Part shown: positions 51,996 to 62,264 of the stretch, piece after piece
How positions within the stretch are numbered: the first letter of the stretch is position 1
Layout of the letters: each line of letters opens with the position of its first letter
Source of the DNA: Saccopteryx bilineata
Taxonomy: Eukaryota > Chordata > Mammalia > Chiroptera > Emballonuridae
Length of the DNA: 64,000 nt
NCBI RefSeq assembly: GCF_036850765.1
Contig: NC_089492.1
Location: forward strand, 288,584,590 to 288,648,589
Direction of reading: 5' to 3'
Program-made: the position numbers and the translations under genes
Notes under the pieces: generated by a model
Told to the model about the DNA's origin: nothing
Database searches by the model: none
What the model saw: the letters and a program-made list of their open reading frames with translations, nothing else

Positions 51996-52279
51996 CACCC
52001 CAATTTTTTTTAAAGACAATCAGAAATTTCAAAAAACACAAAGTACTGGACAGTCACTTATGGTTCAACTGAAAAGCAAGATAAAACGAGACACAAACAA
52101 GCACCATAATATGTACATTTTGGTACCTGAAAGGCAGACCTCAGCTCTATGGAAAGTTCTGTGGCCACTGCCACACGCCGCAGAACCGGGCCCCCGAGCC
52201 CACCCACCGGTGGTGGGAATGAAAGGCCCCAGTCCATTTGAACCAGCCCTGACTCCACATGGGTGGGGAGGAGTGCTTT

Positions 52280-52390
52280 ATCCCCAGAACTGGCTGCATA
52301 ATTTGTGGAGCCCAGCGCAAAATAAAAATATGAGGTCCCTCGCTAAAACACGGAGGATTTCAAAAAGGGGACAGAGTAGAGCCTAAAAGC
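52280..52390 (+). mobile_element. Old MER-class fragment
   Basis: GAACTGGCTGCATAATTTGT, GGAGCCCAGCGCAAAATAAA and AATATGAGGTCCCTCGC match a common mammalian repeat phrase (gcataattcgtggggcccagtgcaaaat). Family name uncertain. Confidence 0.5.
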
Positions 52391-52695
52391 AGGCATGGAT
52401 GGGGCCCTGTGTGGCTGCGGAGGTCACACACTCAAGCCGGCTCTTCCGGTGACATTCACCATTGTTGAGGATGGCCCTCTTGAGATACTCAGAGATAAGA
52501 GGGACAATTAATGAACGAGGATGATCCTGAGTACTACTGATCATGCCGAACGCTGGAAGCGTCATAATGCCCAATGAGAGGGAAGGACTACACAAATCCC
52601 AGTATAGCCATAAGACGGAATGTTAGGCGGCCATTAAAAACCATGTTTTGAGGAAAACTGAATGACAGAGGGAAAACATTGATACAATGGCAAGT

Positions 52696-52711
52696 GAAAA
52701 ATTACAAAACA
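52696..52711. repeat. Target-site duplication, left
   Basis: GAAAAATTACAAAACA, matching 53103-53118 at 15 of 16 positions. Confidence 0.8.
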
Positions 52712-53102
52712 GGCCCTGGCCGGTTTGCTCAGTGGTAGAGCGTCGGCCTGGTGTGCAGAAGTCCCGGGTTCGATTCCCGGCCAGGGCACACAGGAGAAGC
52801 GCCCATCTGCTTCTCCACCCCTCCCCCTCTCCTTCCTCTCTGTCTCTCTTTTCCCCTCCCGCAGCGAGGCTCCATTGGAGCAAAGATGGCCCGGGCGCTG
52901 GGGATGGCTCCTTGGCCTCTGCCCCAGGCGCTAGAGTGGCTCTGGTCGCAACAGAGCGACACCTGGAGGGGCAGAGCATCGCCCCCTGGTGGGCGTGCCG
53001 GGTGGATCCAGGTCGGGCGCAAGCGGGAGTCTGTCTGACTGTCTCTCCCCGTTTCCAGCTTCAGAAAAATACAAAAAAAAAAAAAAAAAAGAAAAAGAAA
53101 AA
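52712..53102 (+). mobile_element. Intact bat SINE (Rhin-1-like, GGCCCTGGCCGGTT head)
   Basis: A complete element. The tRNA-derived head GGCCCTGGCCGGTTTGCTCA contains the A-box region and GGTTCGATTCC (B box) at 52767-52777. The head can pair its own ends (CCCTGGCC / GGCCAGGG) like a tRNA acceptor region. The non-tRNA body follows (CTCCATTGGAGCAAAGATGG, CGCCCCCTGGTGGGCG, GGGAGTCTGTCTGACTGTC), then CTTCAGAAAAATAC, an A run and an AAAAAG tail. The flanking 15/16 duplication sets the boundaries. This is the best type copy in the window for identifying the bat group. Pol III transcription would run rightward. Confidence 0.92.
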
Positions 53103-53118
53103 GAAAAATTCCAAAACA
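53103..53118. repeat. Target-site duplication, right
   Basis: GAAAAATTCCAAAACA; one mismatch to the left copy. Confidence 0.8.
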
Positions 53119-53434
53119 TTCAACTGCATAGAGATCATATTAGCAGTTTTGTTAAAAAAAAAAAAAAAAAAAATCCTATCTGTGAGTGTGGGATGGCAGG
53201 AATATATACCAAAATGTAAGTAAGGCTCATCTCTGGGTGATGGGATTAGGGGTGAATTTTATTATCTTTTTAATACCTTTCTGTAGCTTATAAATGTTCT
53301 ACTATGAACACATCTAATTTCTCTAATTAGAAAAATATCTTTAATTATTTAAAAATAATGTATTCCTTTGTTATAATGAGCCTGTTCACTTTTGTAATTA
53401 AAAATTTTTAATGAAGATGGTAGGGGGAAAAAAA

Positions 53435-54945
53435 GCTATTCATTCACATTCACCCAATAGTTATGGACCGCCTCCTCTGTCCAGGCAGGCTGCTCGGTTC
53501 TGGGAGGGTGCACAGGGGTTGTGAGAAGGACAGACAGTGTCTGACAGCTCCGGTTCACCCTCTCATTGGTGAGGGTGGGGAGCCAAGAGAGAGAAGCCTT
53601 CCAGGACCTTCCATGGGCCCCCAGGGATCCAGGGAGACCCCGCAGTGGAGCGGGACTCCAGGTGTGTGGCCACCAGTCCTGCAAGCTGAGCCTGGGGGCA
53701 GTCCCACGACACTGGGGCTGGGGGAGGGGGGACATGCCGTGTCACTCCTGTGCGCTTCAACAGTGCACATGGGGAATGATACTTGTTACATGTTATCACC
53801 CTCTGTAAACTGTAACTTACAAAGCAGTGGGAGGTTCTAAGTAATCAATACCACATGGTAACAGTTTCAAGCAAACAGAGATATATAGTCCCTGCACCTG
53901 GACAGCAATTACTTTATTCTTCTAATATACTTGCAAACACTGCTTTATTTTTGCTTAAACCAATTTGCTTTATTGACCAAATCAAGCCCGGTGCCCATAA
54001 TGTCCACCTTTCTCCCTTCCTTGAACTTGGTGAATCCCGTTTACACCAACAGCGATGGAAGGGTCCGAGCCCAGACAGCCCTGGTGAGCTCCATCTAGGG
54101 ACCACTTTCCTGTGCCCCCTATCTCTGAGCTGCGAGCTCAAGAGGGGGCTCGCCCATGCTGAGGCGAGCTGGGAAGGTCACCTTGCTGGGAAACATATAG
54201 CTGAGGCAGCTGGGAAGATCACCTTGCCGGGCTCAGCACAGCCCCTGCATCCTTTCCTGGTGAGAGCCAGTTTGCAGGGGGCCCTGCACCTCACTGTTCT
54301 CCAGGTCAATGCTCCAGGCCGTTGACAGCAACTCATTGGTCATGCCATTAGCTGAGGACCAAGGACCTACTCCATCCTTGTGGGGGTGAAGCAACTTCAT
54401 GCAACTAATCACCCATTGCACTAACCCTCAGAGAGGTAGGTCAAAGCCTTCTTCACCTTGTTTTTGTTTTTGGCTATGCAACTATCCCTCAGACGCCTCT
54501 AGCTTTCTGCATTCTTCATGCTTGAGGTCTGTGGGTTCCCACCTGCACACTAGGCAGGGCCAGCCATCAGACCCGTGTGTCCAGGTCGGTGTCCATGGGA
54601 ACGGAGGGGGGAGAGAGGGCCCCGATCCAGCCGTCCCGTCCCGCAGAGCCGAAGCGGCACAGAGCGTCCTGCCGCAGTGACACACTCCCCTTGAGAAGCG
54701 GGATCTTCTGAATGCAGGGCTGGGGCCAGGGAGCAGAGCCGATGCCTGGGAAGCAGGGCGCTAGCCTGCCGTGGCTGCTGTTTCAGGCAGTGAGATGGTA
54801 GGGCACAAGCAACTCCCAGCTGCGAGCTCAGAGACTGAGTGGCAAGACTGAAGGATAGTCCTGCTTTCCTGGTGAAATCTGGTCCCTGAACTGAACCCAC
54901 CCTGACCAAGCCCTGCTTGTTCTAATGCTGGGCTGAAGTTCCTGT
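53435..54945. other. Unassigned tract with an AT-rich patch
   Basis: The part 53780-53990 is AT-rich (AATACCACATGGTAAC, CTTTATTCTTCTAATATAC, TTTATTTTTGCTTAAACC, TTGCTTTATTGACCAAATC) and could be either an old repeat or another conserved element. The rest is GC-rich and unrecognised. Confidence 0.35.
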
Positions 54946-54950
54946 GTGTC

Positions 54951-55044
54951 ATCCACCCACCCATCCATCCACCTACCCATCCATCCACCTACCCAGCCAT
55001 CCACCTACCCAGCCATCATCCATCCATCCATCCATCCATCCACA
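54951..55044 (+). repeat. (CATC/CACC)n tetranucleotide array
   Basis: CCATCCACCTACCC and related 14-16-bp higher-order groups, ending in a clean (CATC)6 run. Confidence 0.95.
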
Positions 55045-55049
55045 TAATT

Positions 55050-55115
55050 AACAATTACTCATTGAGTCCCAACTTGTATGAGGTACTGTCCTGGGCACTG
55101 GGGACAAACACAGAA
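55050..55115 (-). mobile_element. L2-like fragment
   Basis: CATTGAGTCCCAACTTGTATG, given as TTGAGTCCCAACTTGTATG, then AGGTACTGTCCTGGGCAC and TGGGGACAAACACAG match an inverted L2 end. Confidence 0.6.
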
Positions 55116-55117
55116 AC

Positions 55118-56365
55118 CAGGCACATGAATGTGACAGTCGGCCAGATCAACAGAGCCACAGCACAGTGTCCGCTGGGCATGCACAGGGTTCAGAGGAAGG
55201 TAAGGCTTCCCAGAGCGGGCAGCGTCCTAGCCAGAATCTGTAAGAGGAACAGAAGTTTGCCAGGCAGCCGAGTTGAGGGGGTAGCTTGGTCCCCTGCCTG
55301 ACCCCTGCTTTGAGGCCAGCCCCCCACCCAGCCATCTCGCACTCCTTTGACACAGGCCTTGTCCACCAGGCCTTCTCAGGGGGCCCCTGCGGGGACCCTC
55401 CCTGCTGCACCTGCTAGCCCGTGTCTGCTCTCATCACGCCATGCCAGAATTTCCAGGAGACCTCGGGGGGCCGCTCAGCCGTGCAGACACCCCTGGGCGA
55501 GTCAGTAGGCCAGGGGATGTGTGTGAACAAGGGCATCCTGAGTGCGGTTGCTCCGTGCACTGAGCATACAGGGGTCACGACTCCCGAGGGCGCCATTCCC
55601 ACACACTGCGACGGGACCATGTCCCCCGGAACGGAGCCGCGCCACAGTCCCAGGAGGAACATTCTTCACTCCCACCAAGAGACACGCTGTGCACATTTCT
55701 CTGGAAGCACATGGCTGCCTGCTCCGTCTTTCATTTCCCACTTGTGAGAGAGAGCTGGGTAGGGGGAGATATTTCTCTGAGAAAAACCACAGTGCGGGCG
55801 CTGGGAGGGAGGGCGAGGGAGGACTCCCTGGCCGGGGCGCCTGGGAGGCAGCGTGGAGGGCTGTGGCCTGGGAGATGATGGTCCCCGACCTCTCACGGAG
55901 CAGTGGCCATCCAGCCACTGCAGCCCATGGCACCCGTGTGGGGATTTAGGCCAACGAGGTGAGGGCTACTGGTTTTTCAAGGAAAGCCAGAGGTCTGTTT
56001 CTGTGTGACATTTACAGATGTCTATGTGCTGGCTCAAATCTTTATGGAACACAGTGTGAGCCGAACACACCAGCAGGGCTGGGGGCTCGGTGTGACGCGG
56101 ATCCTGGAGGGGGCTGGGTCTGAGGGTTGGGAGGGCTGGGGTCCAACAAGGAGCTCTGGAAAGTGGGGAGGGCGGCGGGGGCACAAAGCGGGCTGGCGCC
56201 CAGGATTCGGACCCCTGGACCTGGGACTGGGTAGCAGCTCAAAGCCTCAGTGCACTAGGCCTGGGGACCCCATCCTCCCGAAGCAGAGCGCAAAGCTGGG
56301 CGCTCCTGCATGGACAGCTCCCTGCTGCCTGGTCTGAGCGGAGCCCGCTGAGTGTGCCGTCGCTG
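55118..56365. other. GC-rich unassigned tract
   Basis: No repeat or exon recognised. A 143-codon minus frame and a 135-codon plus frame occupy the same stretch, 55502-55949. Confidence 0.4.
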
Positions 56366-56369
56366 CGGG

Positions 56370-56645
56370 ACCCGGGGGTTGCAGTATGTCATACGTCCTC
56401 CTTAAGAAACCTCGCCCCTACGTCGGAACCAGAGGCCTGAGGTTGATACCATTCAGGGGCCTTTTGTTAAGAGAAAGAACACATAATTTAGAAGACAAAT
56501 CCAAGTGCTGGGTCCACTTGTACGGGGGCCGATTACACCCGTCCCTTCCCAACTCTGTCCTGTTGGAGTTCGAAACAGGACATGCTGTGAATATTTACAC
56601 CATGGAAATTGGCAAATGATACAAGTCAGGCTTTCCCCGGCCCCC
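56370..56645. promoter_or_regulatory. Candidate conserved element with a 77-codon open frame
   Basis: CATACGTCCTCCTTAAGAAAC, given as CATACGTCCTCCTTAAG, then CTTTTGTTAAGAGAAAG, ACACATAATTTAGAAGAC, GGGCCGATTACACCCG, GTGAATATTTACACC and CATGGAAATTGGCAAATG. The composition differs from the flanks and no repeat fits. A plus frame from 56386 to 56619 is open for 77 codons with an A at -3, but its protein resembles nothing I know. A conserved non-coding element is the simpler reading. Confidence 0.35.
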
Positions 56646-56784
56646 GAGAGGCAAGTGTGAACTGCTGCTCACCAAGGTGCGGGCAAACACGGGGCCCTGA
56701 AGCTCTCAAACTTGACTGATCAAAACCCACGTACCAGGCAGGGTCCACTGATGGACGGCGGGGAAAAAAGGCCAGGGCAGTGAT

Positions 56785-56945
56785 ACCAAAAAAAAAAGAG
56801 GAAGGATTTTTTTTCTAAAATAGAAGAAAATAGGAAAAGATCTTTCTGAGTGGCAGAGGGTTTCCCTTCTCAGTTTGAGCTAGGAGAAAAAAAAAAGAAA
56901 AGAAAAAAGAAAATGAGAGAGAGAAAAAAAGTCTTTCTTCAATTC
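56785..56945 (+). repeat. A/G-rich low-complexity tract
   Basis: Multiple A runs with AAAAGA and GAGAGAGA units, broken by TCTTTCTGAGTGGC sequence. Confidence 0.8.
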
Positions 56946-57118
56946 CCCAAAGGCTCTATTGAACCTGGAGTTTCCCTTTGAAAAGTACATGGTTTTGGGG
57001 CATTTGCTGAATAAAATCATTCCGTATTAAAATCTAATTTCTTTCAAGGGGCTGGAGAATGTGTCTATTTGTCTGGGACTGAAGGATTTAGAATCTTTTT
57101 AAGGAAAGAAATGCATCA
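56930..57118. promoter_or_regulatory. AT-rich island, candidate regulatory element
   Basis: CTTCAATTCCCCAAAGGC, GAACCTGGAGTTTCCC, GCTGAATAAAATCATTCCG, TATTAAAATCTAATTTC and TTTAGAATCTTTTTAAGG. No repeat recognised. Inferred. Confidence 0.35.
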
Positions 57119-57121
57119 GCA

Positions 57122-58425
57122 GGGATGGGCTCCCGTGTTCTCATGCCCTTCAGCGGCGAGCGGCCCCTCCTGGGAAACGGGCTGGAGGCCGCTGCCCCGG
57201 AGGGACGTGTCCCGGACCTGGGGCCTGGTGGGCTCAGCCTCTGCCCCCCGAGGCTCAGCCCGACCTGTTCCAGCTGGTGGAAGCCCAGCGTGGGCGGGCA
57301 GGAGAGCCTGAGTCCAGCCCTGGTATGCGGATACACCGTTCGGAAGGGGCTGCTGGGATTTCTGTAGCCAGAGCCATGCTGTGGGCTGCCAGGGGGGTGC
57401 TCTGACCACACCGGCCCCTTGGAGGCTGGAGGGCCCAGTGTCTGCGGGTCACTCTCTGAGGTGGCTGATGCTGAGGGAGGGGGGCCAGAGGGGCCCCAGG
57501 CTTTCAGAGCATCCTTCCCTGGGTGGGGTGGGATGGGGGCACTAGGCTGACTGCTGGAGTTGGGGTTCTGCTGGCTCGGACAAAGGGTCACAGGAAGAGC
57601 ATCCTCTGCACAGAGAGCCCCACCACCCCGTCTGCTTAATCACGCCTCGCCCCATAAACCGAGGGGCAGTGGGTCTACCTGGTTAGGCCATACACCTCCC
57701 ACTCCCCGGACGCTGTGCCTGTCAGCCGGGGGAGGAGCTGCCTGCTACAGCTGCTGCGTATGTCACCCCTGTCTGTCCCTGGGCACCTGCCATCAACCTC
57801 CACCTGGCTGGATGAGGAGCCTCCTCTCAAGAGCAAGGCTGCAGACAAGGAGAGGTGACCCAGGCAAGCTCCCTGGAGGGGGCAGTGTCTGAGACTGACC
57901 GCAGGGACTCCGCAGGCAGAGAGGGTGTGTGGAGAGCGTTGGGGAGCTAGGCCAGGGGTGCGGGGGGAGGAGACCTAGCTCAGGGGACTTTCAGGTAATG
58001 AGGGTTTCACACTGCAGGCCTGCGGTGGGGATCAAAGGCCCGGGGCGGACCTGCCGTTCCGTGACGCTCAGTGTCTGCACCAGTGTCAGCCCCTGGCCCG
58101 AGACACACACACATCTGCCCACGTGTCCTACAGAGACCTCCCTTCACACACCCAGCTGGAGGGACCCGGGGCCTGGGTCCCGGCCACACCCCTGCCCCGG
58201 CAGCCCTGTCCTCTGGGACCAGTCGCCCGAGCCCCTCTCCAGCCTGCGTGGCCTCAGTAAGAGCGGACGCTGATTCCGGACCTCCACCTGCCTTTCCCAG
58301 GACACCTGACAGCACCTGTCGGGGTGAAGCGGGGCCCACACAAGGCCAGGAGTGAACTCAGGGCCCTGGCTCCCTGTCCTTTGATTATGCCATGAAGTCC
58401 CTCCCCACGGCCCACCCAGAGTGCT
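57122..58425. other. GC-rich unassigned tract
   Basis: No repeat or exon recognised; the 167-codon minus frame at 57088-57591 overlaps several plus frames. Confidence 0.4.
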
Positions 58426-58427
58426 GA

Positions 58428-58815
58428 GTCAGATGCAGTTTCTTTTTATTGAAAACGCAGCGCGATTTATTTTGTATGAGACTCTCCCACTGTCTGTCCC
58501 CTGGGAGGGGCCGTGAGCCTGTCGCTTCATAGCCAGAGCTTGCCGGAGCTGGAACTCCGCGCGGAGGGGGGCTCAGTTGCCTTTGCCTTCCTCAGCGGAG
58601 GACGTTTAATACTAGGCGGAGGCTCTTACGGGCCAAGTCTATAAATAAAGGATCTACAATTACAGTTATGGGCATCAGGCAAAGCCTCAACGTGGGAACC
58701 TTGCATTGCATGAGCAGAGATAATCATGTAGTGTGCTTTTTTGGTTCTGAATTAAAAAGTAACAACCAGAGCACCTCAGAACTGCTCACCAAGACATGGC
58801 ATTTCCATACCTCTG
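58428..58815. promoter_or_regulatory. AT-rich island, strong conserved-element candidate
   Basis: TTTCTTTTTATTGAAAACGC, GCGCGATTTATTTTGTATG, a GC-rich centre, then GACGTTTAATACTAGGCGG, AGTCTATAAATAAAGGATC, CTACAATTACAGTTATGGGC, TTGCATTGCATGAGC and AGATAATCATGTAG. TTTATTG/TTTATT (CDX/HOX-type), CAATTA and GATAATC words sit on both sides of the centre. Unique by eye. Inferred. Confidence 0.5.
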
Positions 58816-58817
58816 CA

Positions 58818-59360
58818 TAGTGCCTGGGTTCTCGTGGGGTCAGTGCCTCTTTGAATGATGCCCATGGGTCTCTAAGAACCAATGGCTGGTGGGAGTGTCA
58901 CCTCCTGGGACGCTGAGCTATGGCTGGGGGTGGGGGGGGGTGGACACGAGGTGGCCGTCTATCTAACCTGCACAGTCAGCTCCCTCAGGCACTGTCCTCA
59001 GTGAGCCTGCATGTGTTTGCATCAGAAACAGGACCCAAGGATTTCTCCTTGCAAATGGCCACTCAGTTCCCTGCACTGTGGCTGAGAAAGCAGTGGGACA
59101 AAGCGGCTTTGAGTCCCTCCCCGCCCCCCGTGGATGCCCACCCATCCCTGGAGCCCCTCAGATCCTTGCTTTGGATAATGAACGTGTCAGAGGCCCTGCC
59201 CCCATGCTCCGATGGAAAACCAGCCTGCGCCTGGAAACCAGCAAGGTTTTGTGAAGAGAGATCTGGGCTGTGAGGATCGGGACTTGCCGTGAGGGCCTCT
59301 CTGCCTGGGGTGCCTGACATTAGAGGACATGTGCCACCCAGTCAGAGCCCAGTGTCACAT
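58818..59360. other. Unassigned, with a G-run cluster
   Basis: G5-T-G10-T-GG at 58925-58942 could form a quadruplex. No repeat or exon recognised. Confidence 0.4.
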
Positions 59361-59361
59361 C

Positions 59362-59490
59362 AGTCATTCATTCATGCATGCGTCCATCCGTCCATCCATC
59401 CCTCTGTCCGTCCATCGATCCGTCCGTCTGTCGGTCCACGCACCCATCCACGCATTGATCCACCCACCGACCCATGAACTCACTCGTCCA
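59362..59490 (+). repeat. Degenerate (CATC/GTCC)n tetranucleotide array
   Basis: TTCATTCATGCATGCGTCC then CGTCCATCCATCC and CGTCCGTCTGTCGG units with rising divergence to CACTCGTCCACTCAC. Confidence 0.9.
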
Positions 59491-59494
59491 CTCA

Positions 59495-60035
59495 CTGACA
59501 CTCACGGCACTCTCCTTTGCCCCCTCCCCGCCCCTGGCATGTACTGGCAGCTTTGGTGTTTCAAAGGCCTGAGTAGGGGTCCTGCCTGTGGTCCCAGCCA
59601 CCTCCCTGTCACTTGATTCCCTCTTCTTGGGTAGAATTTCCCCTCCCCATTGCCCTCTTTCTTTCATTCTGTCTCCTTCCCTCTCTTCCTCTTTCTCAGT
59701 TCTTTCATCATTTCCAAGACAGAGAGGGACTAGTTTGTCACCGGGAAAGGCCAGCCTGCTTTAGATGCCTGGAGGCAGACTCCAGGTTGAGCCACAGATA
59801 AGGCTTCCTGCTGACCTCCCTCTGAAGCGGAGGGCTGCGGGAGCCCCAGACAGGTCCCCTGCGGCCTTTCCTTTCCGGGGTCTCAGGGAGGAGGACGACA
59901 GAGGGTGACCTGCTGGGGGCTCAGCACCTCTCCACTGGGCCCGTGCAGCTGGTGGAGGGGCTGCCATCGGTGTCCTCTGCAGGGTGGGGACGCAGAGGGG
60001 TGGGGGAGGCAGCAGCACCCCGCAGGGCCGTGCCT
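59495..60035. other. Unassigned; pyrimidine-rich start
   Basis: CTTTCTTTCATTCTGTCTCC and CTTCCTCTTTCTC at 59655-59700 are low complexity. The rest is unrecognised. Confidence 0.4.
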
Positions 60036-60039
60036 CAGG

Positions 60040-60465
60040 TTAGCTTAGCTGCTTAGGAGGCTAGTGACTGGAACTTGTTTAAGGGGAAATGGATTTTGCA
60101 TGAAACGTGACACAAATTTATTTGGACAATTAATACAGCATTTTAAGCTGCTTCTCTTCCTCGGCGGCCTCCCCTCCCAGGTCTGCAGCCAGCCGGCTCT
60201 CCTGACTGCAGCGAAGGAGGCCCCAGAGTGTCAGGGAAGATTTAATCCCGCCCTCCCTAGAATGAATGCTCGGAGAGGGACACCTGTGCAAACTAAAAAT
60301 AACCCCGCGGCCCCCAGCCTCGGCCTGCAGCCAGCGCCAGCTTGGGCCTCGCAGAATATTAGGATGGTTCTCACGTAAAGAAAAGACTAATGGATTTCTT
60401 CCTTGAGGCAATTAAAAAGTGATTTGTCACACACCAAGATGTATGGCTTTGTATCGGCAGATATG
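60040..60465. promoter_or_regulatory. Candidate conserved element, two AT-rich shoulders
   Basis: Left: CTTGTTTAAGGGGAAATGG, ATTTTGCATGAAACGTGAC, CAAATTTATTTGGACAATTA and ATACAGCATTTTAAGC. Right: AGATTTAATCCCGCC, AACTAAAAATAACCCCG, GAATATTAGGATGGTTC, GACTAATGGATTTC and GCAATTAAAAAGTGATTTG. The left shoulder includes an octamer-like TTTGCAT and the perfect palindrome CAAATTTATTTG-type inverted words. Unique by eye. Inferred. Confidence 0.45.
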
Positions 60466-60469
60466 AGGC

Positions 60470-62255
60470 TGCGGGGTGGGGGGGAAGGGGTGATGGATGG
60501 AGGGGAGGGGTCCGCAGGGCCTCTGTGTGGCTGAGGGGTCCCGGGGCTCTGAGGGGCTCCCAGTTACACAGCGGGGGGGGGGACGGGGACAGGGGCGCCT
60601 TCTCACTTCTCCTCCAGCTGGGGCTGTCTGGAAACCTCAGCAGATCCTCATCTGTTCAAAGCCTCCCAGCCCTGGCCCCCAACATGGAGAGGGGCTGCTC
60701 AGCTGTCCTGCCAACCCTGCATGCCTTGTGGGGGTCCTCACTCCCCTCCCAGTGCTTCCTTCCTTGAGGAGGAAGCCTTAGAGGATGAGAGTGAGGCTTG
60801 GGTCCCTCCAGATTCCCCCACCAGGCCCCCACTTGTGCCCCAGAGGGAGCCCCCAGGCACAGGTGTTGGGAGAAGTGCAGGTGCATGCAGGCCATCCCTC
60901 TCCCCTCCTGCAGAGGGCGCAGCTGGCCTGCTGTCACCCTGTTTCGAGCCAGCAAAGGGTGGGAGGAAATTCCAGACCGATTCCAGGGCCTGGGTCCAAA
61001 GCCTCCTGTTGCCCCACATCTGGGCACACTCCATTCCTGTCCTACACCCGGGAATGTCTCACCGTCAGCACGCACCTGGGCACAACAGCCCTGCCAGGAA
61101 TAAGCCAGGTGTTCATCTCCATCTGCCTTCTGTTTCTCTAGACGGGTTCAGAGCTCTGCAGGAGACCAAGGTGCTCATCGTCCCCCACGTCCCATCTGGC
61201 CCTGCAGTCTTGACTTCCAGACGCAAACCCCGCTTTCCCAAAGATGCTCCCGTCCCAGCCCTGAAGACGCCTGGGGTCGGGCGTCTGCTTCCCTGGCACC
61301 CTCTGCAGCCACCCTGCTGCTCTCTCCCCTGCCATCCCCCATGTCACAGGTCCACTCGTGCCCCTTGCTCTAGGGAGTCCAGTCTGTGCCTGGCTGCTTG
61401 GGAAGAAGGTAAGGCCTTCCAGAACCCGGCCTTACCCGGGAGAGGGAGGTGGCCAGCCCTGTGCCTGCTCTGGGCTCTCGACCCCCAGCCAGTAAACCTT
61501 GCTGACTGAGCAGTGGGTGAAAGAGTGGCCCCGATGGGCTGGAAGGGGTGTCTCAGTCCATCGTGTTTGGGGTGTGAGCACTCGTGGGCAAGGGGGTCCT
61601 CCACCAACATTTCGAAGCCACGTGGGAAGGGGAGCCCGGGCCTCACTGCCCCTGTGCGGACCCAGAAGGTGGGCTCCCCGTCAGCTGGCCACCCCGCACC
61701 CCAGTGACGGCCCCAATGGCTCTCCAGTGTCACCTGACCCCCTGTCCTCCACTCAGTCCACCCTCCCTCCCTCCCAGTGCCTTCATTTCTTTCCTGGCAC
61801 AGAACATCTGAAACACTAGCTCCATCTGAAGCTAAAGAATGCGGCAGTTGAGGGCATTTTGTAGGTGAATCTTTACAACTGTCATCCACTCTGAAGCGAA
61901 CGCCAGCCCACAGCCCTCGTGGCTGCTCTAGACCAACACTCAGACAGGCGGACAGGCGCAGCCCGTGGGCTTGGAGGGTGACCCGCCAGCGGGGTCCCCA
62001 AAGTGTTGATGCTGCTCCAAGAAGCCCTTTGCTCTCAGAAGCAGTTCAGTTTCAGAATGTTGAGGAACAGAGAGGCAGAGAGCGCCCCTGGAAGCTGGTG
62101 CTCTGGTTTCTGATGCCCTCTTGCTGAGGGATGGGCGCAGTAGAGAGGCTGAAGGGTAAAGGCTTTGAGACCCAGGAAGATACACAGTAGCTAGATCAAG
62201 TTCAAGACTATGACTCTTATAGTACATCACTCTGCAGGCTGCTTTGACCAGGATT
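60470..62255. other. GC-rich unassigned tract
   Basis: A G10 run is at 60572-60582. The longest plus frame without a tandem repeat, 262 codons (60721-61509), crosses this tract, but proline/serine-rich composition and overlapping frames argue for chance. It contains the exon-like interval noted separately. Confidence 0.4.
61142..61408 (+). other. Exon-like interval with consensus splice sites
   Basis: Acceptor tract CTGCCTTCTGTTTCTCTAG ends at 61141 and donor GAAG|GTAAGG begins at 61409. The interval is 267 bp, exactly 89 codons, and open throughout in one frame, so it could be skipped or included without frame change. The encoded peptide has no family signature, so confidence is low. Confidence 0.2.
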
Positions 62256-62264
62256 TCTCTACCT

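Larger units (their letters stand above)
52560..53430 (+). mobile_element. Old L1 (L1M-type) 3-prime end, interrupted by a SINE
   Basis: Left part: CAGTATAGCCATAAGACGG, AATGTTAGGCGGCCATTAAA, AACCATGTTTTGAGG, GGGAAAACATTGATACAATG and GCAAGTGAAAAATTAC. Right part after the SINE: CTGCATAGAGATCATATTAG, an A run at 53154-53173, GGAATATATACCAAAATG, CATCTCTGGGTGATGGGATT, AGGGGTGAATTTTATTATC and TTTCTGTAGC. These are the two halves of an ancient L1 3-prime UTR. No ORF2 remains. Confidence 0.75.

Noticed and set aside
52724..52797. Possible tRNA gene
   Set aside because: The A/B-box region belongs to the head of a SINE with a body, A-rich tail and target duplications; not a stand-alone tRNA gene.
60721..61509. 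262-codon plus frame as a gene
   Set aside because: No conserved domain, low-complexity Pro/Ser content, and overlapped by other frames. Only the splice-bracketed interval inside is kept as a weak finding.
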